Assembly: GCA_964469505.1 (NCBI GenBank)
Contig: CAYXZO010000001.1
Span: forward strand, 1 to 64,000
Direction of reading: 5' to 3'
Source: CAYXZO01 sp964469505
GTDB lineage: Bacteria; Fidelibacterota; UBA8477; JABMPR01
DNA: 64,000 nucleotides
The translations under genes and the position numbers were made by a program. A model generated the notes under the pieces. The model saw only the letters and a list, made by a program, of their open reading frames with translations. It was not told where the DNA came from and ran no database searches. Position 1 is the first letter of the stretch; every line of letters begins with the position of its first letter. Below, one piece after another: positions 24,508 to 33,197 of this stretch.

Positions 24508-25854
24508 TTACATCCTGCGCCGGCCCCTGATTCGGCCCGTTTTCATAAAGCCGTCATAGTGCCGCATAAGCAAGTGAGACTCTATCTGTTGCAAGGTATC
24601 CAATGCCACCCCTACGATAATCAGCAGACTTGTGCCACCGAAAAAGGAAGCTACATCGTAATCAATTGATAGCGTGGAGGTAATCAGGTAGGGGAAAACG
24701 GCGATAAAAGCTAGGGCGATGGCTCCTGGCAGAGTTACCCGGGTTAAAATGTTGTCAATGTATTCTGCAGTGCGCTTACCAGGACGCACGCCGGGAATAA
24801 AGCCCCCCTGTTTTTTCATATTGTCTGCTACATCCACTGGGTTGAAAGCAATGGCCGTGTAGAAATAGGTAAAGAAAATTATCAACATTGCAAACGTAAT
24901 CAGGTAGAAGGGATGGTTGAAATCAAACCACCTTAGAATGGAATTCACAAAGGTACTATCGCTGAAAAAGGTGCCGAACATTCCCGGCAGCATGAGTACT
25001 GACTGGGCGAAAATTATGGGCATAACTCCGGCGGTATTCACCCGCAAGGGGATGTGGGTGGACTGCCCGCCGAACACTTTGCGCCCGACGATACGTTTGG
25101 CATACTGCACCGGGATTTTGCGAGTGCCTTGAGTCAACATGACCGTGGCAGCAGTTACCGCCACTAAAATGGCAATCAGTAGAAACTCGGTGAAAATGGT
25201 ATGTACATCGTTCTGGACGTAATTGATTTCCTTTAAAATGACTTGGGGTACACGCACCACGATGCCGATCATGATGATAAGAGAGATACCATTACCGATT
25301 CCATGGGCATCGATTTGCTCACCCAGCCACATCAGAAACACAGTTCCGGTTGTTAGGGTCAGCACGGTGAGGAGCATGAAGCCTAACCCACCGTTGGGAA
25401 CCACCTTCGCTGTTACTCCGCCTACTGTAGCCTGCATGTTGGATAGAAAAACCGCCACACCCCAGGCTTGGGCAGCGGAAATGAGAATGGTTCCGTAGCG
25501 GGTGAGTTGGTTGATTTTCTTATAACCCTCAGGGCCTTCCTTCTGCAATTTCTGAAAATAGGGGATAACCGATCCCAGTAGCTGCAGAATAATCGAAGCT
25601 GAGATATAGGGCATGATACCCAAGGCGAAAATGGTGGCTTTGCGGAAATTGCCGCCAGCAAACAGGTCATACAAGCCTAAGAAGCCCTGGAACCCCTTCT
25701 GCAGATTCTGAATGGCAGCGCCGAGGACATCTACATCCACTCCCGGTAACGGTATATGACCCCCTAAGCGGTAAACAGCCATAATACCGATGGTAAACAG
25801 GATCTTGCGACGCAGTTCCGGAATGCGAAAGATGGTCTGGAGTTTAGTGATCAT
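24508..25854 (-). CDS. secY: Preprotein translocase subunit SecY
   Basis: The channel subunit of the Sec translocon in the inner membrane; 448 aa with ten predicted membrane helices. GGHIPLPGVD near the N-terminus (plug/TM1 area), NGISLIIMIGI and the cytoplasmic loop PVQYAKRIVGRKVFGGQSTHIPL are typical. The final basic tail is RIRGRRRM. Its ATG overlaps the rplO stop by 4 nt. Confidence 0.97.
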   Translation of the reverse strand: MITKLQTIFRIPELRRKILFTIGIMAVYRLGGHIPLPGVDVDVLGAAIQNLQKGFQGFLGLYDLFAGGNFRKATIFALGIMPYISASIILQLLGSVIPYFQKLQKEGPEGYKKINQLTRYGTILISAAQAWGVAVFLSNMQATVGGVTAKVVPNGGLGFMLLTVLTLTTGTVFLMWLGEQIDAHGIGNGISLIIMIGIVVRVPQVILKEINYVQNDVHTIFTEFLLIAILVAVTAATVMLTQGTRKIPVQYAKRIVGRKVFGGQSTHIPLRVNTAGVMPIIFAQSVLMLPGMFGTFFSDSTFVNSILRWFDFNHPFYLITFAMLIIFFTYFYTAIAFNPVDVADNMKKQGGFIPGVRPGKRTAEYIDNILTRVTLPGAIALAFIAVFPYLITSTLSIDYDVASFFGGTSLLIIVGVALDTLQQIESHLLMRHYDGFMKTGRIRGRRRM

Positions 25855-26291
25855 AAGAGGGTAACACTACCTCCTGCAGCTTCGATTTTTTCCTTGGCTT
25901 GCTGGCTGACGGCCTGGATCTGGACTTCAACAGCCCGCTTAATTTCACCCCGAGCCAATAACTTCACCCGCGCATCGGGTTTTTTTATCAAACCTGCCTT
26001 GAAAAGGGTTTCGGCAGTGATCTGCTTATCCTTGATTCTCTCAAGTTGGTCCAGATTCACGATTTCGTACTGGGTGTGGAAACGACTGTAGAATCCCCGT
26101 TTGGGAAGCCGGCGGTGAATGGGCATCTGCCCACCTTCGAACAGACGATCGGAACGAGATCCGGACCGCTGATGATAGCCTTTGTCTCCCCGACCGGCCG
26201 ATTTTCCCCAACCGGAAGCATTGCCACGACCGATCCGTTTACGTTTATGCTGGGAACCTGGTGCTGGTTTTAGATTACCGAGCTGCATCAA
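25851..26291 (-). CDS. rplO: 50S ribosomal protein L15
   Basis: A 146-aa protein binding 23S rRNA late in assembly. The glycine/arginine-rich N-terminal extension (KRKRIGRGNASGWGKSAGRGDKG) reaches into the subunit, and the globular domain follows from about residue 70. Overlaps rpmD and secY by 4 nt each, implying coupled translation. Confidence 0.97.
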   Translation of the reverse strand: MMQLGNLKPAPGSQHKRKRIGRGNASGWGKSAGRGDKGYHQRSGSRSDRLFEGGQMPIHRRLPKRGFYSRFHTQYEIVNLDQLERIKDKQITAETLFKAGLIKKPDARVKLLARGEIKRAVEVQIQAVSQQAKEKIEAAGGSVTLL

Positions 26292-26485
26292 ACCTTCTCC
26301 ACCTTGACCAAATGTTTCACTTTGAAAATCATGCCTCTGATCACGGGATTATCTTCATGAACTACACTATGGTTAATTTTCCTCAATCCCAGAGCGGCCA
26401 TGGTACGGCGCATAGTCTCTTTCTCGGAAATCAAGCTCCGCACCTGGGTAATTTTCAGCTTTGCTGTTTTTTTACGAGCAGGCAT
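26288..26485 (-). CDS. rpmD: 50S ribosomal protein L30
   Basis: A 65-aa protein with the L30 ferredoxin-like fold: LKITQVRSLISEKETMRRTMAALGLRKINHSV is conserved, ending VKHLVKVEKV. Its start shares one base with the rpsE stop and its stop overlaps rplO. Confidence 0.96.
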   Translation of the reverse strand: MPARKKTAKLKITQVRSLISEKETMRRTMAALGLRKINHSVVHEDNPVIRGMIFKVKHLVKVEKV

Positions 26486-26991
26486 CAGTTAAATACCTCC
26501 TGGACTGTAATCCCACGTTTGCGAGCTACAGTACCAACGTCCTGTAGGGATTTCAGACCCTCGATTGTAGCCTTAACCACGTTGTGAACGTTGCGAGAGC
26601 CTAAAATCTTGGTAAGTACGTCGGTGATGCCAGCCTGTTCCATAATGGCTCGTACTGCACCACCGGCAATGATCCCGGTACCAGGAGCGGCGGGCTTCAG
26701 CAACACCTTACCGGCTCCATAATGGCCGATAACTGCGTGGGGCAAAGTGCCATTGATGATAGGAACTCGAATCAGGTTTTTCTTAGCATTTTCCTTGCCC
26801 TTGGCAATGGCGGCCACGACTTCGTGAGCCTTACCCAAACCAACGCCCACGTGGCCCCGGCCATCACCTACGACGACAACGGCATTAAACCGGAACCGGC
26901 GGCCACCTTTGACCACCTTGGCCACACGGTTGATTTTGACTACTTTTTCTTCTTTAAAATCAATTTCGCTGGGATTGATACTGCGGTTCAT
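26485..26991 (-). CDS. rpsE: 30S ribosomal protein S5
   Basis: A 168-aa protein of the mRNA entry and decoding fidelity region. The dsRNA-binding-like domain (VVKGGRRFRFNAVVVVGDG) and the fidelity loop near GRGHVGVGLGKA are intact, followed by the second domain (AAPGTGIIAGGAVRAIMEQAGI). Overlaps rplR and rpmD by one base. Confidence 0.97.
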   Translation of the reverse strand: MNRSINPSEIDFKEEKVVKINRVAKVVKGGRRFRFNAVVVVGDGRGHVGVGLGKAHEVVAAIAKGKENAKKNLIRVPIINGTLPHAVIGHYGAGKVLLKPAAPGTGIIAGGAVRAIMEQAGITDVLTKILGSRNVHNVVKATIEGLKSLQDVGTVARKRGITVQEVFN

Positions 26992-27374
26992 CAGAACTCC
27001 AATCCTGCTTCCCGGGCCGCATCGGCTAAAGCTTGAATGCGACCGTGATACTTGAAACCATTACGATCAAAAACCACCTTTTTAAAATTTTTCTCCAGGG
27101 CCTTTTCGGCAATCATCCGTCCCACGACCTTGCTGGCATCAGTCTTGGTACCATTTTCTGGTAGGGCTTCTCGGACAGTTGCATTCAAATCGGAGATGCC
27201 GAACAGCACTTTCCCTTGGGTATCATCCACCATTTGCGCGTATATGTGCCGATTACTGCGATAGACTACCAGCCGGGGACGTTCTGGAGTACCAGAAACC
27301 TTGGCCCTAATAGCTCTTTTCTTTTTCAGGCGACGAATCTTCTTAGCAATGAGCGCTTTTCTATCCATCCTCAA
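26991..27374 (-). CDS. rplR: 50S ribosomal protein L18
   Basis: A 127-aa 5S rRNA binder. The basic N-terminus (KKIRRLKKKRAIRAKVSGTPERPRL) and the conserved end NGFKYHGRIQALADAAREAGLEF are typical. Its ATG abuts the rplF stop. Confidence 0.97.
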   Translation of the reverse strand: MRMDRKALIAKKIRRLKKKRAIRAKVSGTPERPRLVVYRSNRHIYAQMVDDTQGKVLFGISDLNATVREALPENGTKTDASKVVGRMIAEKALEKNFKKVVFDRNGFKYHGRIQALADAAREAGLEF

Positions 27375-27914
27375 CTACTTCCCTACCGTTTTCCCGGCCT
27401 TCCGCCGGACATGTTCCCCTTTGTAGCGAATTCCCTTGCCCTTATAGGGCTCGGGGGGACGAACTGAACGAATCTTGGCAGCCACAGCGCCTACAATCTG
27501 CTTGTTGGTGCCGACTACAGCCAGATTGGTATTACCCTGTACCTCATAATCTATTCCTTCCACCGGTCCAATAAACACCGGGTGGGAATAGCCGATATTT
27601 ATGAGCAAACCACCGTGCTGTAACTTCACGCTGTAACCAGTGCCCCGAATCTCCAGTTCCTTCCGGAAACCTTTGGATACACCTTCCACCAGATTGTTTA
27701 TCAGAGCTCTCATCAGACCATGTAGTGACTTCTGCTGCCGACTATCATCTTTACGAGAGACAACTAGTTGATTCTCTTCCTTGCGGACTGTTATCCCCGC
27801 TGGAATACTAAGTTCTTCACTGCCCTTCGGCCCTTTGGCGGAAATTCTTCCGTTGCTTATTTCCACTTCGACGCCGCTGGGGATTGGGATGGGTTTTCTC
27901 CCGATTCTAGACAC
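27375..27914 (-). CDS. rplF: 50S ribosomal protein L6
   Basis: A 179-aa protein near the factor-binding site of the large subunit. It starts MSRIGRKPIPIP and contains two homologous L6 domains; the second ends PPEPYKGKGIRYKGEHVRRKAGK. 18 nt after rpsH. Confidence 0.98.
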   Translation of the reverse strand: MSRIGRKPIPIPSGVEVEISNGRISAKGPKGSEELSIPAGITVRKEENQLVVSRKDDSRQQKSLHGLMRALINNLVEGVSKGFRKELEIRGTGYSVKLQHGGLLINIGYSHPVFIGPVEGIDYEVQGNTNLAVVGTNKQIVGAVAAKIRSVRPPEPYKGKGIRYKGEHVRRKAGKTVGK

Positions 27915-27932
27915 CTTCCAGCCCTTTCTCGT

Positions 27933-28331
27933 TTACCAAACGTAACACAACAATTCTCCGCCGACGTTCTCCCGGCGCGCTTGTTTATCGGTAATAACTC
28001 CGCGGGATGTACTCAAAATGGCAATTCCCAGTCCTTTATGCACCCGGGGGATATTCCGGGCGTTGACATAGCGTCTCCGACCAGGACGACTAACCCGGGT
28101 AATACCTTCAATCACCGGCTTACCCTGGACATCGTACTTAAGATAAAGTCTTAAAGTCCCTTGCGGGCCATCATCAATGATTACGAAATCCCGGATATAA
28201 CCTTCCAGCTTCAACAGCAGGGCGATGTTGACTTTGAGCTTGGAACTGGGACAATCCACCCAGCGATGTCCAGCTCGCTGCGCGTTACGGACACGGGTCA
28301 GGAAATCGGCAATGGGATCAGACATGCTCAT
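27933..28331 (-). CDS. rpsH: 30S ribosomal protein S8
   Basis: A 132-aa 16S rRNA binder. Two in-frame ATGs (28331 and 28325) are possible; the AAGGAG site is at good distance from the first. The conserved end STSRGVITDKQARRENVGGELLCYVW is complete. In E. coli S8 represses the spc operon at rplE; no such leader is evident here. Confidence 0.97.
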   Translation of the reverse strand: MSMSDPIADFLTRVRNAQRAGHRWVDCPSSKLKVNIALLLKLEGYIRDFVIIDDGPQGTLRLYLKYDVQGKPVIEGITRVSRPGRRRYVNARNIPRVHKGLGIAILSTSRGVITDKQARRENVGGELLCYVW

Positions 28332-28346
28332 AACACTCTATACTCC

Positions 28347-28532
28347 TTACCAGCTCGCCTTGGTAACCCCTGGAATCTGACCTTGCAAAGCCAGTTCCCG
28401 GAAACAAATACGACAAAGACCGAATTTCCGCAAATAGCCCCGGGGACGTCCACATTGTCGACAGCGGTTGTATTGGCGGACCTTAAACTTCTGCTTGCGT
28501 TTTGCTTTCTCAATGAGCGCTTTCTTTGCCAT
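28347..28532 (-). CDS. rpsN: 30S ribosomal protein S14, type Z
   Basis: A 61-aa zinc-binding short form of S14 with Cys24, Cys27, Cys40 and Cys43 (NRCRQCGRPRG, GLCRICFREL). Its start shares one base with the rplE stop. Confidence 0.97.
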   Translation of the reverse strand: MAKKALIEKAKRKQKFKVRQYNRCRQCGRPRGYLRKFGLCRICFRELALQGQIPGVTKASW

Positions 28533-29107
28533 TACTCACCTACTTTTTGCTCTTGCTTTTTCCTGAAAGGCATACCCAGGGCCAGAAGCAGCTCGTAAGC
28601 CTCTTCGTCGTTACGAGCCGAGGTTGTGATATTGACGTCCAGCCCTCTGATCCGGTCAACTTTATCGTAATCAATTTCCGGAAAGATAATCTGCTCCTTA
28701 ATGCCCAGCGCATAATTTCCCCGTCCGTCAAAAGAACGAGTAGGCAATCCATTGAAGTCACGTACCCGTGGTAGCGCCAAACTTACCAAACGATCCAGGA
28801 ACTCCCACATGCGGTTGCCGCGGAGGGTAACTCTTACGCCTACCGGATCACCAGCCCGGATCTTGAAGTTAGAAATAGCCTTCCGGGCCCGGGTTACTAC
28901 CGCTTTTTGTCCGGCAATCATGGTCAAATCATTAGCAGCCGCCTGCAATAGACGTTCATCTTCCTTGGCCCGACCAACCCCGATGTTGAGGGAGATCTTG
29001 GTAAGTTTGGGCACCTGCAACGGATTTTTGTACCCAAAACGCTTCATGAGCGCCGGGACGATTTCTTCGTTGTACTTTTTCTTCAACCGTGGGATGTATT
29101 CTTCCAT
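28532..29107 (-). CDS. rplE: 50S ribosomal protein L5
   Basis: A 191-aa central-protuberance protein that binds 5S rRNA. An in-frame GTG at 29116 exists, but ATG 29107 matches the family start (MEEYIPRLKKKY) and has AGGTGAGG at correct spacing. Conserved KISLNIGVG, GVRVTLRG and the FPEIDYDK..RGLDV region are present. Confidence 0.96.
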   Translation of the reverse strand: MEEYIPRLKKKYNEEIVPALMKRFGYKNPLQVPKLTKISLNIGVGRAKEDERLLQAAANDLTMIAGQKAVVTRARKAISNFKIRAGDPVGVRVTLRGNRMWEFLDRLVSLALPRVRDFNGLPTRSFDGRGNYALGIKEQIIFPEIDYDKVDRIRGLDVNITTSARNDEEAYELLLALGMPFRKKQEQKVGE

Positions 29108-29121
29108 GCCCCTCACCTGCC

Positions 29122-29433
29122 TCAGCGATCTATGATTTCGCCGTCGATTTTTGCGTACCGTACTTTACGACCATCTTCCAGGAAGCGCATTCCCACCTTA
29201 GTGGGCTGATTATTCCACAGCAGCATCACGTTGGAAATATGAATGGGAGCTTCCTTCTCAATGATGCCCCCGGGAACGTTGGCGGAAGTCTGCCGCTGGT
29301 GGCGCTTCACAAAATTCACCCCTTCCACCAGCACCCGGTTCTGCTTGGGGAATACTGCCAGCACTCTACCCTTTTTACCTTTGTCGTCACCGGCAATCAC
29401 CACCACCACGTCGTCTTTTTTAATTTTCATCAT
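29122..29433 (-). CDS. rplX: 50S ribosomal protein L24
   Basis: A 103-aa assembly initiator protein of the large subunit. The KOW motif lies at the N-terminus (KKDDVVVVIAGDDKGKKGRVLAV), followed by the conserved NFVKRHQRQT segment. It lies between rplN and rplE with 13-14 nt gaps. Confidence 0.97.
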   Translation of the reverse strand: MMKIKKDDVVVVIAGDDKGKKGRVLAVFPKQNRVLVEGVNFVKRHQRQTSANVPGGIIEKEAPIHISNVMLLWNNQPTKVGMRFLEDGRKVRYAKIDGEIIDR

Positions 29434-29446
29434 GACTTATAGCCCT

Positions 29447-29815
29447 TTACAGCACTTCAGGAGCCATGGAGACAATCCGCATAAAGCGTTTTTCCCGCAA
29501 CTCCCGGGCGACAGGCCCGAAAATGCGGGTGCCTCTGGGCTCTCCCTGATTATCAATCAACACGGCGGCGTTTTGATCAAACCGGATGTAGCTACCATCT
29601 TTACGACGAATCTCTTTCTTGGTCCGCACGACTACCGCCTTTGAAATATCACCTTTTTTAACCATTCCCCGGGGAGCAGCCTGCTTAACTGTCACCACAA
29701 TGATATCGCCCACACTGGCATAACGCCGGCGGGTACCTCCCAGGATCTTGAAACACAAGACTTCTTTGGCTCCGGTGTTATCGGCTACTGCCAGACGAGT
29801 TTCTTGCTGAATCAT
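29447..29815 (-). CDS. rplN: 50S ribosomal protein L14
   Basis: A 122-aa subunit-interface protein, forming bridges to 16S rRNA. It starts MIQQETRLAVADNTGAKEV and ends with the typical RFMRIVSMAPEVL. 23 nt after rpsQ. Confidence 0.98.
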   Translation of the reverse strand: MIQQETRLAVADNTGAKEVLCFKILGGTRRRYASVGDIIVVTVKQAAPRGMVKKGDISKAVVVRTKKEIRRKDGSYIRFDQNAAVLIDNQGEPRGTRIFGPVARELREKRFMRIVSMAPEVL

Positions 29816-29838
29816 ACTACTTCCGCCTCACTCGTTGC

Positions 29839-30099
29839 TCATTCTGAAACTTGTTTTACCACTTCCAGCAGGCGCCACCGTTTACGCCGAGACAGGGGAC
29901 GACTCTCGATGATGCGTACCTCATCCCCAATCCGGCATACGTTATGGGCGTCATGCACCATAAACTTCTTGCTGCGAACAATGTATTTCTCGTACAGGGG
30001 ATGTTTGATCCGACGGGATACTCTTACTACAATGGTCTTGTCCATCTTGTTGCTTACTACAGTCCCCTGTAAAATCTTGCGCCGAATCCGGTCGCTCAT
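29839..30099 (-). CDS. rpsQ: 30S ribosomal protein S17
   Basis: An 86-aa OB-fold primary binder of 16S rRNA. GTVVSNKMDKTIVVRVSR and the GDEVRIIESRPLSRRKRWRL stretch are conserved. Its ATG overlaps the rpmC stop by 4 nt. Confidence 0.98.
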   Translation of the reverse strand: MSDRIRRKILQGTVVSNKMDKTIVVRVSRRIKHPLYEKYIVRSKKFMVHDAHNVCRIGDEVRIIESRPLSRRKRWRLLEVVKQVSE

Positions 30100-30314
30100 G
30101 GCTTCTCTTCCTTTGCTTTCCAGATGCCCAGCTCGATTTCCCGCAGGCGAGTTTTAATCTGGGCGATTTCCCGTTTGTATTGCCGGATCAACGTAGGACG
30201 TTCCAGCTGTTGCAAGGCTTTTTGGAAGCGCAGCCGCGCTAAAGCCGTCTCGGCATCGGCCAGCCGATTTTTCAATTCTTCCACGCTCATGCTAGCCAAT
30301 TCAGAAGCTTTCAT
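30096..30314 (-). CDS. rpmC: 50S ribosomal protein L29
   Basis: A 72-aa two-helix protein near the exit tunnel, where SRP and trigger factor bind. MSVEELKNRLADAETALARLRFQKA and IRQYKREIAQIKTRLREIE are typical. Shares one base with the rplP stop and overlaps rpsQ by 4 nt. Confidence 0.97.
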   Translation of the reverse strand: MKASELASMSVEELKNRLADAETALARLRFQKALQQLERPTLIRQYKREIAQIKTRLREIELGIWKAKEEKP

Positions 30315-30730
30315 TATTCCATATCCCGACGTTTTACCAGTTTGGTTTTCACAGGCAACTTATGACCGGCTAGACGAAAAGCTTCGGCAGCGACTTCTTC
30401 CGGAACACCTTCCACTTCGAACAAGATGCGTCCCGGTTTCACTACGGCCACCCAGAATTCAGGGGAACCTTTACCTTTACCCATTCGGGTTTCTGCCGGT
30501 TTTTTCGTGACTGGTTTGTGGGGGAAGATTCTGATCCACATCCGGCCGTGTTTACGGACCTTGCGTACGATGGCCACACGAGCCGCTTCTATTTGCCGCG
30601 CCGTAATCCAGGAAGCTGTAGTGGCTTTCAGACCGTAGGTTCCAAACACCACCTCTTCGCCCCGAGCGGACATGCCCCGCAGGCGACCTCTCTGCTGACG
30701 ACGAAACTTTACTTTTCTGGGCATCAACAT
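30314..30730 (-). CDS. rplP: 50S ribosomal protein L16
   Basis: A 138-aa protein close to the A-site tRNA elbow. It starts MLMPRKVKFRRQQRGR and contains TARQIEAARVAIVRKVRKHGR and the loop KPAETRMGKGKGSPEFW. The arginine in that region, hydroxylated in some bacteria, is present. 12 nt after rpsC. Confidence 0.98.
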   Translation of the reverse strand: MLMPRKVKFRRQQRGRLRGMSARGEEVVFGTYGLKATTASWITARQIEAARVAIVRKVRKHGRMWIRIFPHKPVTKKPAETRMGKGKGSPEFWVAVVKPGRILFEVEGVPEEVAAEAFRLAGHKLPVKTKLVKRRDME

Positions 30731-30742
30731 AGTGCTTGCTCC

Positions 30743-31378
30743 TTACCAGGTGACTCCAACGGCTTCCCCGTTGCAGATCCAGACTTTCACTCCAATTGTA
30801 CCATATGTGGTTTGGGCTTCTACCACTGCATAATCAATATCCGAACGTAGAGTGTGCAAAGGTACCCGACCTTCATGAAAGGTCTCCTTACGGGACATTT
30901 CAGCCCCGCCCAAACGTCCGGACACAGTAACCTTCATTCCCTCCGCCCCCATACGCATCGTGGATTGGATGGCCTTCTTGATGGCCCGGCGGAAAGAAAC
31001 CTTCTTGGTCAGCTGTTCGGCGATGTTTTTGCCCACCAGATAAGCGCTCAGCTCGGGACGTTTGATCTCATGTACGGTTATTTGGACCTCCTGGCCGGTG
31101 AGCTTGTGAATCTCCTCCCGCAGGCGTTCCACTTCTTCCCCGCGTTTGCCGATAACAATCCCCGGCCGGGCGGTATGAATAACAATATTAATGGATTTAA
31201 CCGTACGGCTGATCTCCACGCGGGCCACAGCGGCGTGGTCCAAACGCTTATGGATGTACTTTCTGACCAGTAAGTCTTCGTTGAGCTTATCGGCAAAGTG
31301 CTCTTCGTCGAACCAGTTGGAGAGCCACCTTTTATTAAAACCTAGCCGAAAACCGATGGGATTTGTTTTCTGCCCCAC
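30743..31378 (-). CDS. rpsC: 30S ribosomal protein S3
   Basis: A 211-aa mRNA-entry protein with a KH domain (IVIHTARPGIVIGKRGEEVERLR, about 60-85). The start is GTG after a strong AGGAGG, encoding GQKTNPIGFRLG. It is shorter than E. coli S3 (233 aa) because the C-terminal tail is trimmed after the conserved GVKVWICNGE. Confidence 0.97.
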   Translation of the reverse strand: MGQKTNPIGFRLGFNKRWLSNWFDEEHFADKLNEDLLVRKYIHKRLDHAAVARVEISRTVKSINIVIHTARPGIVIGKRGEEVERLREEIHKLTGQEVQITVHEIKRPELSAYLVGKNIAEQLTKKVSFRRAIKKAIQSTMRMGAEGMKVTVSGRLGGAEMSRKETFHEGRVPLHTLRSDIDYAVVEAQTTYGTIGVKVWICNGEAVGVTW

Positions 31379-31390
31379 AAATCCTCCTTC

Positions 31391-31732
31391 TTACTCTTTC
31401 TCGCCTACCACGATGGTTAAATGACTGGTACGTTTACGAATAATAGTTGCGCGTCCCATGGCCCGGGCCCGATAGCGCCGCATTGTGGGACCCACATCAC
31501 AATAGATTTTTTTGATATATAGCTGATCGGCATCCACCGTAGAGCCGGGACGGTTGACCGCATTGGCCACCGCACTCCGCAGGGTTTTCTCAATAACCCT
31601 GGCGGCTTTCTTGGGTGTGAAGTGCAGCAGATTCACCGCCTCCTCCACCGGCTTGCCTTTTACCAGATTGATAACTTGCCGGATTTTCCGGGCTGATTGA
31701 TGGATATACCGTGCCTTCGCCACCGCTTCCAT
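31391..31732 (-). CDS. rplV: 50S ribosomal protein L22
   Basis: A 113-aa protein whose beta hairpin (about 80-100, GPTMRRYRARAMGRATII) lines the peptide exit tunnel. No insertions or deletions of the kind tied to macrolide resistance are evident. 3 nt after rpsS. Confidence 0.97.
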   Translation of the reverse strand: MEAVAKARYIHQSARKIRQVINLVKGKPVEEAVNLLHFTPKKAARVIEKTLRSAVANAVNRPGSTVDADQLYIKKIYCDVGPTMRRYRARAMGRATIIRKRTSHLTIVVGEKE

Positions 31733-31735
31733 ATT

Positions 31736-32014
31736 CTACCTCTTCTTGGTCTTAGACTTATCAGGATGGCCCCGGAAGGTACGCGTGGGAGAAAACTCTC
31801 CCAGCTTATGGCCCACCATGTTCTCCGTAATGAAAACCGGGATAAATTTTTTCCCGTTGTGTACGGCGAAGGTCAATCCCACGAATTCCGGGATTATCAT
31901 CGAACGCCGTGACCAGGTTTTAATGACCACCCGCTTACCACTCTCCTTGGCGGCCATGGCTTTCTTCAGCAACTTTTCGTCAACAAAAGGACCTTTTTTT
32001 ACCGAACGTGGCAT
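31736..32014 (-). CDS. rpsS: 30S ribosomal protein S19
   Basis: A 92-aa head protein, same length as E. coli. MPRSVKKGPFVDEKLL, KTWSRRSMIIPEFVG and FIPVFITENMVGHKLGEF are conserved. 14 nt after rplB. Confidence 0.98.
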   Translation of the reverse strand: MPRSVKKGPFVDEKLLKKAMAAKESGKRVVIKTWSRRSMIIPEFVGLTFAVHNGKKFIPVFITENMVGHKLGEFSPTRTFRGHPDKSKTKKR

Positions 32015-32028
32015 AAACCTAAATACCC

Positions 32029-32856
32029 CTACTTTTTCCGCCGGGAAACAATGTACTTGTCAGACAGTTTATGTTTCTTCCGGGTTTTATAACCCTTGGT
32101 AGGCTTACCCCAAGGTGTACAGGGGTGACGCCCGCCGGATGATTTGCCTTCACCACCACCCATGGGGTGATCGATGGGATTCATAGCCACCCCACGCACG
32201 TGAGGTCTTCTGCCCAACCACCGGCTACGACCTGCTTTACCCAAGGAAACATTTTCATGGTCCCTGTTACCCACTTCACCGATGGTGGCACGGCATTTAC
32301 CCAACACCATGCGCATTTCGCCTGAAGGTAGCTTTAAGGTGACATATTTGCCTTCTTTGGCCATGATCTGGGCGCTGGTACCGGCTGCCCGACACATCTG
32401 GCCGCCTTTACCCGGCTTGAGTTCAATGTTGTGCACTAAAGTACCGGAAGGAATATTCTCCAGCAGCGCAGCATTACCTGGCCTTAAAGGCACTTTATCA
32501 GCGGCAATAATCTCATCTCCGACTTTGAGACCATCGGGAGCCAGAATGTAGCGTTTTTCGCCGTCTGCATAAGCTAACAGAGCAATCCGCGCCGAACGAT
32601 TGGGATCATACTCAATGCTCTTAACCCTGGCAGGAATATCCAGTTTATTTCGCTTGAAATCGATGATGCGATACATCCGCTTATGGCCCCCACCCCGGTG
32701 CCGAACGGTGATGCGGCCTAAATTATTTCTACCACCGGTCTTCTTGAGCGGGGCCAGCAGACTGCGTTCTGGTTCTGAGGTGGTAATCTCATCAAAAGTC
32801 AGAGTCGTTTTGAAGCGCTGGCCGGGAGTAATTGGTTTGTATTTTTTAATCGCCAT
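32029..32856 (-). CDS. rplB: 50S ribosomal protein L2
   Basis: A 275-aa protein next to the peptidyl transferase centre. A TTG at 32874 would extend it into rplW; ATG 32856 gives the family start MAIKKYKPITPGQR with AGGCACC upstream, so I use it. The functional GVAMNPIDHPMGGGEGKSSGG loop, with the conserved histidine, is intact. Confidence 0.97.
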   Translation of the reverse strand: MAIKKYKPITPGQRFKTTLTFDEITTSEPERSLLAPLKKTGGRNNLGRITVRHRGGGHKRMYRIIDFKRNKLDIPARVKSIEYDPNRSARIALLAYADGEKRYILAPDGLKVGDEIIAADKVPLRPGNAALLENIPSGTLVHNIELKPGKGGQMCRAAGTSAQIMAKEGKYVTLKLPSGEMRMVLGKCRATIGEVGNRDHENVSLGKAGRSRWLGRRPHVRGVAMNPIDHPMGGGEGKSSGGRHPCTPWGKPTKGYKTRKKHKLSDKYIVSRRKK

Positions 32857-32870
32857 TCGGGGTGCCTCAA

Positions 32871-33185
32871 TCAAACTTGTTCATCGTGAAAGAGATCGAT
32901 GCTCTCACCAGGTCGCAGGGTCACTACCGCCCGTTTCCACGCGGGGCGCGCTCCCTCGGTACGGATAACCCGTCCGCCACTGCGAATAGTTGTCCGTTTC
33001 ACCTTACCCATGCGATTCAGAGTGGCAACCTTGGTAACGTGGACGCCAAAGCGTTCTTCGACGGCCTTCTTGATCTCTACCTTATTAGCGTTGCGTGCCA
33101 CTTTGAACGCGTACTTACGCAACGTCTCCTGCTGGGCCGTGGTCTTTTCCGAAAGAATAGGTTCAATGAGAATTGAGTTCTTCAT
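32871..33185 (-). CDS. rplW: 50S ribosomal protein L23
   Basis: A 104-aa exit-tunnel protein and docking site for trigger factor and SRP. LSEKTTAQQETLRKYAFKVARNANKVEIKKAVE is typical; the loop VKRTTIRSGGRVIRTEGARPAWKRAVV follows. 12 nt after rplD. Confidence 0.96.
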   Translation of the reverse strand: MKNSILIEPILSEKTTAQQETLRKYAFKVARNANKVEIKKAVEERFGVHVTKVATLNRMGKVKRTTIRSGGRVIRTEGARPAWKRAVVTLRPGESIDLFHDEQV

Positions 33186-33197
33186 TTTGCTGCCGCC

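Noticed and set aside
29108..29116. GTG start 9 nt upstream of rplE ATG
   Set aside because: ATG 29107 matches the conserved L5 start and has a better-placed Shine-Dalgarno.
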